Shown one piece after another: positions 1 to 6,208 of a stretch of 6,208 nt of DNA. Under the pieces are notes generated by a model. It had not been told where the DNA came from and did no database searches. It saw nothing but the letters and a program-made list of their open reading frames with translations. Where the stretch lies: contig DKMG01000045.1 in NCBI GenBank assembly GCA_002469975.1, positions 1 through 6,208 on the forward strand, in the 5' to 3' direction. Numbering within the stretch: position 1 is the stretch's first letter; the number at the start of each line of letters is the position of its first letter. The position numbers and the translations under genes are program-made. Source of the stretch: Proteobacteria bacterium UBA7420 (GTDB lineage Bacteria; Pseudomonadota; Gammaproteobacteria; Magnimaribacterales; D2472).

Positions 1-35
1 GCTAAAAGAAAAAAATGTTGATAAAATTTAATCAT

Positions 36-60
36 AAAAAAGAGAGTCTAAGTTCCCTTT
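36..60 (-). terminator. Possible second, weaker terminator
   Basis: On the minus strand AAAGGGA (60-54) can pair with TCTCTTT (45-39) through six Watson-Crick pairs and one G-U wobble, with an 8-base loop, followed by further T residues (six in total with the stem end). The pairing works on the minus strand only; on the plus strand the wobble becomes an A-C mismatch. It could back up the strong terminator about 95 bases upstream. It is low in GC, so it may be chance. Confidence 0.3.
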
Positions 61-152
61 AATTTTAGCTTATTTCCATCAATGAAACCTTTAAATCAAG
101 CTAATAATTTCTTCCAAAACCTTGGGGGAAGGCCTCAGAAATAATGAACTAT

Positions 153-181
153 AAAAAAAGGGAGCATCAAGCTCCCTTTTT
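153..181 (-). terminator. Rho-independent terminator of the gene cluster (bidirectional form)
   Basis: Bases 155-165 and 171-181 form an 11-bp perfect stem whose GC core is GGGAGC/GCTCCC, with a 5-base loop (ATCAA on the plus strand). On the minus strand the GC core is followed by seven T residues, a classic intrinsic terminator, 17 bases past the receptor stop. On the plus strand the core is followed by five T, so it may also stop transcripts arriving from the left. Confidence 0.9.
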
Positions 182-197
182 AATTGCTAAATTAGAT

Positions 198-3134
198 TTA
201 GAAATCAACCCTCAAATCTAAGTAGAAGTATCTACCCATATCTGAGTGCGCATCTGACATAAATCCATTGTATCCATCTGCAAGCGGCGCTCTTTCGTCC
301 GCAATATTTTTCACTGTTAATTTAGCTCTCGCTTTATTGCCACCAATATCAAATGACTTGCTTAATGAAAAATCTGCAGTTGTCATTGACGGTATAGGCC
401 AAGGGAAGCCTGCAGACGTTTCTCCAGAGTCAACAAAGCTACCAATTCTTAGAGCCGTTAATGAAGATCTCCAATCGCCTCTTCTGAAACTAACTTGAAG
501 CCTATCTTTTCTTTCAATCGCACCCAATTCAGTGCCTAAGATATCACCAAAGCCGGTAACAGCTGCAAAGGCAGGAAGCTCTCCGCTGGCCTGAGCCACT
601 GCAAGAGCTGTGTAGTCGCCTGTGGGCTCTTGATAAAATTTATCAGTTAATGAAGTGATCAGTGTGATTTCAAATTCACCAACACTTGTTTCAAAATCGT
701 AATACACAGCTATATCGGTACCCTCAAGTTCTCTGGTTGCTAAATTCTGGTAGTTGTCATTGGCTACTTCTATTTTACCCACAGGGCAAAGGCCTAAGTT
801 GGTGAATAAAGCTTGCTCATCAGCATCTAGAGTGTCAGCAGACAGCCTTTGAACTGCAGGATCTCCAGCAGAGCAATCAGCGCCGCCTCGAATTCTAGCC
901 AATAAATCAGCAGCAGAAAGATTGTTTCTTCCAAACAGGGCGATGGTGTTTTCTTTTTCAATCGACCAGGCATCCACGGTGATTGTTAGACCTTCTATCT
1001 GGGTTGGTGTTAAAACAAAGCCGATAGAATGATTGGTTGATTCTTCTGGTTTTAAACCGACGGCGCCTTCAGCATATCTGAGAGCCGTGAAATTACCGTC
1101 CATGTCGCCTGAAGTAAGAACAGAGAGACCATTTTCTATGCGCACATACTGCATGAGCCAATCGTTTACCGCCCCAGTTCTTGCAACTTCTTTTTGATTT
1201 ACTTGCACTAAGTTAGGCGCTCTAAAAGCAGTAGAAGTCGAGGCCCTGAGTTTTAACCAGTCATTTACATCGTAACCAACGGCAAGTTTACCAACGGTAG
1301 CTGAGTCTGAATCAGAAAAAGCTTCATGACGCAGCGCTACTTGGGCATTGATGCTATCAGTTACAGGTGCCTGCATTTCAACAAATACAGATTTAACACT
1401 TTTTGAACCAGAGGTATCGTTGGTCGCACTGGATCCCATGACATTAGATCTGTATGGGAAGGTGTTGGTTGCAGATGATGATGTTCCTGGTCCTGCTAGC
1501 ACCACTGTGCCATCTAAATATTTATCACGATCATCTCTATATTTCTCTTCTCTGTACTCAGCACCGAATAAGACGGCAACAGGTCCCGCAGGCACTTGGA
1601 ACACTTCTGGGTTGCTGGCTTTAAAGTCAATGGACCAGAGCGAAGAAGTGTCGCTTCTTCTCACAGTGTCTGAAATAGAAGCAAAGTTATTTGTTAAAGG
1701 ATTAAGATCAAATATATTATATGCAGCAGCCGAATTATCATTTACAGATTCTACAAACTTGTTGTATACCACTCTTCCAGATGTTGCATCTTCGGACTTA
1801 GCTTTGGTGGTCAGATAAGCTGACTCCCATGACCAATTTGAATCTGTTACACCTCTAAGGCCTATAAGATAGCGATAATCTTCTTTATCTACTTTAGTGT
1901 TTCTAGGATGGTTGATCGGTCTCCACCCATCAATACGGACTGCTTTGCCATTGGCAATACCTTGTGCCGCTGATGGCAATTGGCTGAACCAGTAATAATC
2001 TGCAGGCAGACTTACAATCCCCGCTGTAAAAGCACCGTTGTTATCAAACTTGCTGCTATTAGATCGATATTGACCAATTTCAGCAAAGAGCTCGTTGCCA
2101 TTTTCTAGCTCATGATTGATAAACACAAACAAGTTATCTCTTTGCATGTCTCCTCTGTACTGACGTCCTGCATCTGAAGGGTTGTAATAATAGTTAGTAT
2201 CAGGAACTAAACATGAACCAAAGCCTGTGGCGATGGCGCCAGAGTTTGAGCACTCTGGACGAGAGCTTGGGAATAATTGCGTCTCACCAGCACTATCTGA
2301 GAAAGAAAACTTGCCAGTTGAATCAAGCTGCATCATGCCGTAGGTGTATTGGTTTCTAAATGAAGCATCATTAGCCCATACTGAGCCAGCCGGTATCAAC
2401 CTTCTGAAATCCATGTCTGCCCATTTTTCATCTTCAAGCAATGAAATGCTTTCTCTGTCTCTGTGGGAGAAAGAAACATTGACATTGGTTCTTCCCTCAT
2501 TAAAAAACTTACCCCACTTAACTTTAAAGTCGGTATCTTGGGCTTTAAAGTGATCATAGCCAGTGATTTTTGCATTTACTCTGAGGCCTTCATAATTTGT
2601 TTGCAATACATTGTTAACAACACCAGCAACTGCGTCTGCACCATAAATAGCAGAAGCGCCATCTTTTAAGACTTCCAGTCTATCAAGGGCATTGGTCGGG
2701 ATTAAATTGGAGTTAACAGTCATAGTGGGAACATAGTCACCGCCAATTAATTCAGTTTGGTAGCCAGCATTGTTCACCAATCTTCTGCCGTTTAAAAGCA
2801 CCAAGGTATTTCCAACGCCTAAGCCACGCAGGTTATAAGCTCCAACATCACCCCTTGCAGCATTAACACCGCCAGAAATTTCTTCCTGCTCATTAAAGAA
2901 GTTCATGCCTTGCTCGGTAAGATTATTAACAAGCTCATCCCCATCAAGAGCACCGATTGCATCGATGTCATCAGCAGATAGAACCGTTACCGGAAGAGCT
3001 CCTGTAATTTTTGCCCCTTTGATCTGTGATCCAACAACCACCACCTCTTCAACATCTTGTGTTTGCTCCTGAGCAGACACACCAAAAATTATAAACAGTG
3101 AAGCCAACAATAATTTTCTAGATAATATAAACAT
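198..3134 (-). CDS. TonB-dependent outer-membrane receptor
   Basis: From the ATG at 3134 this is a 978-residue TonB-dependent transporter of the large proteobacterial type. A signal peptide (MFILSRKLLLASLFIIFGVSA, cleavage after Ala21) is followed by a TonB-box-like VEEVVVVGSQI (28-38). The plug domain shows LVLLNGRRLV (111-120), DRLEVLKDGASAIYGADA (151-168) and AGVVNNVL (170-177). The remaining 800 residues form the beta-barrel, with AFRAPNLVQV (636-645), TVKNIADERAP (940-950) and a final GRYFYLDLRVDF whose terminal Phe fits BAM recognition. Two close Cys pairs (295/308 and 754/783) could form disulfides in extracellular loops. Uptake is active and needs TonB-ExbBD, which is not in the window. 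The substrate is not evident; neither a siderophore nor a vitamin B12 signature was recognised. Its place behind an exported amidohydrolase suggests import of the substrate of that enzyme (inference). A hairpin terminator follows 17 bases after the stop. Confidence 0.95.
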   Translation of the reverse strand: MFILSRKLLLASLFIIFGVSAQEQTQDVEEVVVVGSQIKGAKITGALPVTVLSADDIDAIGALDGDELVNNLTEQGMNFFNEQEEISGGVNAARGDVGAYNLRGLGVGNTLVLLNGRRLVNNAGYQTELIGGDYVPTMTVNSNLIPTNALDRLEVLKDGASAIYGADAVAGVVNNVLQTNYEGLRVNAKITGYDHFKAQDTDFKVKWGKFFNEGRTNVNVSFSHRDRESISLLEDEKWADMDFRRLIPAGSVWANDASFRNQYTYGMMQLDSTGKFSFSDSAGETQLFPSSRPECSNSGAIATGFGSCLVPDTNYYYNPSDAGRQYRGDMQRDNLFVFINHELENGNELFAEIGQYRSNSSKFDNNGAFTAGIVSLPADYYWFSQLPSAAQGIANGKAVRIDGWRPINHPRNTKVDKEDYRYLIGLRGVTDSNWSWESAYLTTKAKSEDATSGRVVYNKFVESVNDNSAAAYNIFDLNPLTNNFASISDTVRRSDTSSLWSIDFKASNPEVFQVPAGPVAVLFGAEYREEKYRDDRDKYLDGTVVLAGPGTSSSATNTFPYRSNVMGSSATNDTSGSKSVKSVFVEMQAPVTDSINAQVALRHEAFSDSDSATVGKLAVGYDVNDWLKLRASTSTAFRAPNLVQVNQKEVARTGAVNDWLMQYVRIENGLSVLTSGDMDGNFTALRYAEGAVGLKPEESTNHSIGFVLTPTQIEGLTITVDAWSIEKENTIALFGRNNLSAADLLARIRGGADCSAGDPAVQRLSADTLDADEQALFTNLGLCPVGKIEVANDNYQNLATRELEGTDIAVYYDFETSVGEFEITLITSLTDKFYQEPTGDYTALAVAQASGELPAFAAVTGFGDILGTELGAIERKDRLQVSFRRGDWRSSLTALRIGSFVDSGETSAGFPWPIPSMTTADFSLSKSFDIGGNKARAKLTVKNIADERAPLADGYNGFMSDAHSDMGRYFYLDLRVDF

Positions 3135-3140
3135 AACTTT

Positions 3141-3145
3141 TCCCT
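3141..3145 (-). promoter_or_regulatory. Ribosome binding site deciding the receptor start
   Basis: AGGGA on the minus strand lies 6 bases before the ATG at 3132-3134. It supports this ATG over a possible in-frame TTG at 3198-3200, which would add 22 residues in front of an already complete signal peptide and would begin within the predicted -35 box. Confidence 0.7.
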
Positions 3146-3171
3146 GTGATGAAATAACTAATATTGACAGT

Positions 3172-3200
3172 ATCGTATAGAAGATTCTCCTAGAGCTCAA
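3172..3200 (-). promoter_or_regulatory. Candidate sigma-70 promoter for the TonB-dependent receptor
   Basis: In the 92-base gap between the M20 stop and the receptor ATG, the minus strand has TTGAGC (3195-3200, 4/6 to the -35 consensus), a 17-base spacer and TACGAT (3172-3177, 4/6 to the -10 consensus). An A/T-rich stretch lies just upstream (AAAAAATATTT). Transcription would begin near 3165, leaving a leader of about 30 bases. The match is modest; the support is its position, with the spacing ideal. Confidence 0.35.
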
Positions 3201-3226
3201 GAAATATTTTTTAGTCTTTTCTGGGG

Positions 3227-4663
3227 TTAGTTTCTGTAATCTAGAGGCGGATCTCTATCTCCAAGCAATGGCACATATTCGAAATTCTCTCCGACTCTTT
3301 CATTATATTCTGCATGAGCAGCCTGAATGATTGAGGGATCTTTAAATATATCTTGGGCCGTATCCGCAAGAACCTGAGCGGCTAACTTCGTGCCTTTCAT
3401 CCCGATGGATGTTCCACCGGCGGCAACTCCTTGCCAAGAATGACCAGCCGTTCCCGGAACCCAGGTTGCAGTTCTTAATCCTGCTTGCGGCACTACCCAG
3501 CTGACATCGCCCACATCTGTTGAGCCGTAGGTATGCGATGTTTTATAAGGAGCTACCTTTTCTTGATCTCCTATTTTTGCACTCGGTTGCACCATAGTTT
3601 GGTAGATCGTTTCAGCATATGCCTGTTCTTCTGGCGTGTATTTAATGCCACCGCGTTTAACAAGATTTTTATGCATCACTTTCTGTAAGACATCATTGGC
3701 TAGCTTGGAGTAATTGCCATGCATAACCTCGTGGGTCACAGTCGTCTCAGTGCCAACTGCGGCCCCCTCTGAGGCCTTGACTACCCAGTCAAAAATTTCT
3801 TGTACTTTTTCTCTGCGAGGATGCCTCACATAATAATAAACCTCGGCAACATCAGGCACGACGTTCGGTGCCAGACCTCCTTTGGTGATCACATAATGTA
3901 TTCTTGATTCTTGCGGAATGTGTTCTCGCATCATGTTAACCATCATGTTCATGGCTTCAACGCCATCCAATGCAGATCGTCCTTTATGAGGCGAGCCCGC
4001 TGCGTGAGCAGAAATACCAGAGAATTTAAATTTTGCTGATTTATTGGAATTAGATGATTCTGCGTTGGCACCATTAGAGCTACTAGGATGCCAATGCAGC
4101 ACAGCATCAACATCGCTAAACAGTCCAGCTCGAACCATATAGACTTTTCCTGAGCCACCTTCTTCCGCAGGTGTACCATAAAACCTTATCGTTCCAGGAG
4201 TGTTTGTTTTAACCAACCAGTCTTTTACTGCAACAGCAGCCCATGCAGAGGCCGCGCCAAACATGTGATGCCCACAAGCATGGCCAGCGATCACATCATC
4301 TCTTTCTTCTTTAAAGGGGGAGGTCGTTTGCATTAACCCTGGCAATGCATCATATTCGCCCAGAATACCAATGACAGGACCACCATTCGAATATTCAGCA
4401 ATAAATGCTGTGGGAATATCAGCTATGCCGGTAGTAATTTTAAAGCCATGAGCCGCTAGCTCAGATTGCAGTAACTCAGAACTTTTGTATTCTTGGTAGC
4501 CAACCTCAGCAAAATCCCAGATTTTAAGTGCTACCTCTTGAAATGTATCTTGATTTTTATTGATGCTTGCATTGAGGGTTGAGTCAGCAAGACTGGAGAT
4601 AGAAAATACTAATGCTATTAAGAAACCTGATTGCTTTTGAAACGAACTTTTTTTCCTATCCAT
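3227..4663 (-). CDS. Exported AbgB-like M20 family metallo-amidohydrolase
   Basis: This 478-residue enzyme has the full M20 (peptidase/aminoacylase) architecture: a catalytic domain, an inserted lid/dimerisation domain (about 205-320), then the catalytic domain again. Expected dinuclear-metal ligands are present: Cys130 and His132 (AGHACGHHMFG), Glu168 with catalytic base Glu167 (GTPAEEGGSGK), His192 (LHWHP) and His408 (GTAGHSW). The spacing follows IAA-amino acid hydrolases. His220 (SGISAHAA) is the lid histidine. The segment STDVGDVSWVVPQ (381-393) is typical of AbgB, the p-aminobenzoyl-glutamate hydrolase subunit. The family hydrolyses amide bonds of N-acyl or N-aroyl amino acids; the substrate here is unknown. 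The N-terminus looks like a Sec signal peptide: basic MDRKKSSFQK, hydrophobic FLIALVFSISSLA, likely cleavage after Ala26, so the enzyme is probably periplasmic. The first internal Met is residue 111, so the overlapping ATG is the real start. There is no AbgA-like partner in the window. Confidence 0.92.
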   Translation of the reverse strand: MDRKKSSFQKQSGFLIALVFSISSLADSTLNASINKNQDTFQEVALKIWDFAEVGYQEYKSSELLQSELAAHGFKITTGIADIPTAFIAEYSNGGPVIGILGEYDALPGLMQTTSPFKEERDDVIAGHACGHHMFGAASAWAAVAVKDWLVKTNTPGTIRFYGTPAEEGGSGKVYMVRAGLFSDVDAVLHWHPSSSNGANAESSNSNKSAKFKFSGISAHAAGSPHKGRSALDGVEAMNMMVNMMREHIPQESRIHYVITKGGLAPNVVPDVAEVYYYVRHPRREKVQEIFDWVVKASEGAAVGTETTVTHEVMHGNYSKLANDVLQKVMHKNLVKRGGIKYTPEEQAYAETIYQTMVQPSAKIGDQEKVAPYKTSHTYGSTDVGDVSWVVPQAGLRTATWVPGTAGHSWQGVAAGGTSIGMKGTKLAAQVLADTAQDIFKDPSIIQAAHAEYNERVGENFEYVPLLGDRDPPLDYRN

Positions 4664-6066
4664 TCTTCCTCTCCCAAATGATTAATAACTTCTTTATCAG
4701 TTGATGTTAGTACTTTTCTCTTCTCTTGAGAATCCTCAATATAAAAAACACTTTTTATTGGCTCGTGATTTTCAAAGAGGGTCGTACAGCCCAAGACTGT
4801 TCCTTCGCCATTCTGCTCTTGAGACATTGCAACTGGAGCTTCGATTGCAGAAGCTTCATTTGTTACATCCTTCGATTGAAAATCCATCAAAGGCTCTTTA
4901 CCCCATATGGCAAAAGCCTGCTTGGTCATTAACCCAGATACACCCGTAATTAATCCAATTTCAGCGGGCTTGCTTCTAATTTTTTCTAGCATTTGAGCCG
5001 TTGCATGCAACATATAATTATTCAAAGGTCCACCTGCAAAGGGCATGCCGCCAGTCACAGTCTTGTCTACGTTATCTGGAACATTTAATGCTTCAGCAAA
5101 CAATTGAACGGCCACAGGGAAGCAGCTATAGAGTTCAAAGAGAGACGGTTTTATTTGATGCGAATAAGCTGTCTCCATGAGATAGTCTGCCGCTAAATAC
5201 AGGCCAGCAGGTCTTGCAAGATTAGGTCGCTGAGCTAGAGCAATCATGTGGTTTGTTTCACTAGACACAAGGGGGTAAATCCTTTTGCTTATTGGCACAT
5301 TCAGCTTATCTGCAATATCCTCGCTGCATAAAATTAGAGCCGAAGCTTGATTCACATTCCAGCTAGAATTATGAAGTTTGTTATAAGGGTAGGCTATTCT
5401 TTTATTTTTTTCTGATGGCGTGCAAATCTCTTCAGCACTATATTTCTGTTGATTCCAGGCGTGAGGGTTTTGCTCAGCAACCTCTGAGAATCTTTGATAA
5501 TAGTTTCCCAAGAAGTTTTCATGTTCTTGCGGTGTCCTGCCATGCCTGAAACGCAAAGCGCTTTCAATTATTGCATAGTAACCAACTGCCATCATTCCCA
5601 GGGCTTCGACTTCCTCGGGGATATAGAGATCTTCTTTGGCTTGAATATACTGATCAGGATTTACAGTTAATTCAGTTTCTGCAAATTCTAAGCCCTCCTT
5701 TAAAGCTTGAATTTTTTTGTATCGAGCCTCCCCACCAACAATCAAACTGGCACGAATATCACCATTCAGAATTTTGGTGCAGGCTGAATTAATGAGGCTT
5801 TGCTGCAAAATACCAATTTTAGTGAGGCTGGTATGAGCATGAGAGAAACCATGTTTTTCTGCAATCCACTTGCCTGGATCTTTATATGTCCAGTCTCCCT
5901 TGGGGATTTGAATATCATCAATGTAGTTAACAATGGATGGGTTTTCGGTATCGGCAATAGCAGCTAGGGTTGCTTTCTCCATTAAGACCAAGGCTTCATC
6001 GAGATCATCAAATGATCCTTTTTGTTGAAGGGAACCTATTCCAATTAAGACGGGTCTATTTATCAT
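4618..6066 (-). CDS. Thiolase-like protein (TLP1-type, acetyl-CoA acetyltransferase family) with additional C-terminal domain
   Basis: The 482-residue product has a thiolase fold plus a C-terminal extension. N-terminal landmarks are RPVLIGIGSLQQ (4-15) and the helix-strand unit ending in LIVGGEARY (108-116). The second half has ELYSCFPVAVQ (311-321), GGMPFAGGPLNNYMLH (339-354) and TGVSGLMTKQAFAIWG (374-389). These match the group annotated as acetyl-CoA acetyltransferase that includes mycobacterial thiolase-like protein type 1. Residues about 400-475 (EGTVLGCTTLF, then WIGKKVRFK) resemble the extra C-terminal domain of that group. The usual catalytic residues look replaced: Gly85 at the nucleophilic Cys position, Met341 for the His of the GHP motif, and GVSG for the second Cys loop. 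Ordinary thiolysis is therefore doubtful; CoA-ester binding is an inference. There is no signal peptide, so it is cytoplasmic. The start is supported by AGGAG. The 3' end overlaps the next gene by 46 bases. Confidence 0.85.
   Translation of the reverse strand: MINRPVLIGIGSLQQKGSFDDLDEALVLMEKATLAAIADTENPSIVNYIDDIQIPKGDWTYKDPGKWIAEKHGFSHAHTSLTKIGILQQSLINSACTKILNGDIRASLIVGGEARYKKIQALKEGLEFAETELTVNPDQYIQAKEDLYIPEEVEALGMMAVGYYAIIESALRFRHGRTPQEHENFLGNYYQRFSEVAEQNPHAWNQQKYSAEEICTPSEKNKRIAYPYNKLHNSSWNVNQASALILCSEDIADKLNVPISKRIYPLVSSETNHMIALAQRPNLARPAGLYLAADYLMETAYSHQIKPSLFELYSCFPVAVQLFAEALNVPDNVDKTVTGGMPFAGGPLNNYMLHATAQMLEKIRSKPAEIGLITGVSGLMTKQAFAIWGKEPLMDFQSKDVTNEASAIEAPVAMSQEQNGEGTVLGCTTLFENHEPIKSVFYIEDSQEKRKVLTSTDKEVINHLGEEEWIGKKVRFKSNQVS
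4667..4675 (-). promoter_or_regulatory. Ribosome binding site of the M20 gene, inside the thiolase-like coding region
   Basis: The minus-strand sequence GGGAGAGGAAGAATG places a purine-rich GGGAG/AGAGGA site 3-7 bases before the ATG at 4661-4663. It lies within codons for the thiolase-like protein's tail (LGEEEW). An in-frame TAA (4682-4684) lies just upstream in the M20 frame, with no other start codon between, so translation cannot begin further upstream. Confidence 0.75.
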
Positions 6067-6068
6067 GC

Positions 6069-6208
6069 TTACTCCTGTAAAGGGTCTCCAGCTACGGTAA
6101 TTCTATGCAGCAGTCTTTCATAACCATCATAGCCACCTTCTGCCATATGCATAACACTTCGGTTATCCCACATGATCAACATATCAGGCTCCCATTGGTG
6201 ACGGTATA
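6069..6208 (-). CDS. TauD/TfdA-family Fe(II)/2-oxoglutarate dioxygenase, C-terminal fragment (5' end outside window)
   Basis: Only the last 45 codons are present; the first full codon in the window is at 6204-6206 and the TAA stop at 6069-6071. The visible tail reads YRHQWEPDML, then IMWDNRSVMHMA, then YERLLHRITVAGDP. This matches the C-terminal core of taurine/2,4-D dioxygenases: the W-D-N-R strand, followed by the distal iron-ligand His (residue 20 of the fragment) and two Arg at +11 and +15 (residues 31 and 35). E. coli TauD has His255, Arg266 and Arg270 at the same spacing; the distal Arg binds the 2-oxoglutarate carboxylate. The family couples 2-oxoglutarate decarboxylation to hydroxylation, often cleaving C-S, C-O or C-N bonds, in the cytoplasm. 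The substrate-binding half lies outside the window, so the substrate cannot be named. The stop is 2 bases before the next gene, so the two are almost certainly co-transcribed. Confidence 0.9.
   Translation of the reverse strand, partial: YRHQWEPDMLIMWDNRSVMHMAEGGYDGYERLLHRITVAGDPLQE
6072..6076 (-). promoter_or_regulatory. Ribosome binding site of the thiolase-like gene
   Basis: On the minus strand AGGAG lies 5 bases before the ATG at 6064-6066. It overlaps the last two sense codons of the dioxygenase gene (CAG GAG TAA GC ATG). This fixes the start of the thiolase-like gene and suggests that ribosomes ending on the dioxygenase can reinitiate here. Confidence 0.8.

Noticed and set aside
1..35. 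Minus-strand ATG at 33-35 opening a frame (MIKFYQHFFFLL) that runs off the left edge, resembling a signal peptide start.
   Set aside because: Only 11 codons are visible, it lies in very AT-rich DNA where hydrophobic residues arise by chance, and no Shine-Dalgarno site is suitably spaced; the six-T run sits directly before the ATG. It could be a real next gene but cannot be supported here.
82..144. Short plus-strand open frame of 20 codons (MKPLNQANNFF...) just ahead of the hairpin at 155-181.
   Set aside because: No ribosome binding site or clear promoter precedes it, it has no recognisable motif, and an open frame of this length is expected by chance.
1348..1818. Plus-strand open frame of 156 codons inside the receptor gene.
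   Set aside because: It lies wholly antisense to a clearly coding beta-barrel region, shows no domain or start signal, and such antisense frames are common opposite real genes.
3135..3200. Longer form of the receptor starting at the in-frame TTG at 3198-3200.
   Set aside because: It would put 22 extra residues, including a second hydrophobic stretch, before a complete signal peptide, and lacks the well-spaced AGGGA site that precedes the ATG at 3134.

Overview
The window carries four protein genes, all on the minus strand. In transcription order, from right to left, they are: the C-terminal end of a TauD/TfdA-type Fe(II)/2-oxoglutarate dioxygenase (6069-6208, cut by the window edge), a thiolase-like protein with an additional C-terminal domain (4618-6066), an exported AbgB-like M20 metallo-amidohydrolase (3227-4663), and a TonB-dependent outer-membrane receptor (198-3134). 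A strong hairpin terminator (153-181) follows the receptor. No RNA genes, mobile elements, CRISPR arrays or long repeats were seen.

Organism: the TonB-dependent receptor of the large SusC-unlike 'Caulobacter' style, the Sec signal peptides, the good Shine-Dalgarno sites and the moderately AT-rich composition suggest a Gram-negative, probably a marine gammaproteobacterium. The exact lineage is an inference and cannot be fixed from this window.

Layout: the first three genes are tightly packed. The dioxygenase stop and the thiolase-like start are separated by 2 bases, and the M20 gene starts 46 bases inside the 3' end of the thiolase-like gene, so translational coupling is likely. A 92-base gap with a plausible promoter, and no clear terminator, separates the M20 gene from the receptor. 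The receptor may therefore be both co-transcribed and separately expressed. The 1-197 stretch holds one clear terminator, perhaps a second weaker one, and no convincing gene.

How the genes may work together (inference): the receptor imports a substrate across the outer membrane, the exported M20 enzyme splits an amide bond in the periplasm, and the cytoplasmic dioxygenase and CoA-thioester-type protein process the product. The substrate is not readable from the sequence. The most notable points are the thiolase-like protein, in which all three usual catalytic positions appear replaced, the forced 46-base gene overlap, and the signal peptide on an enzyme whose best-known relative (AbgB) is cytoplasmic.
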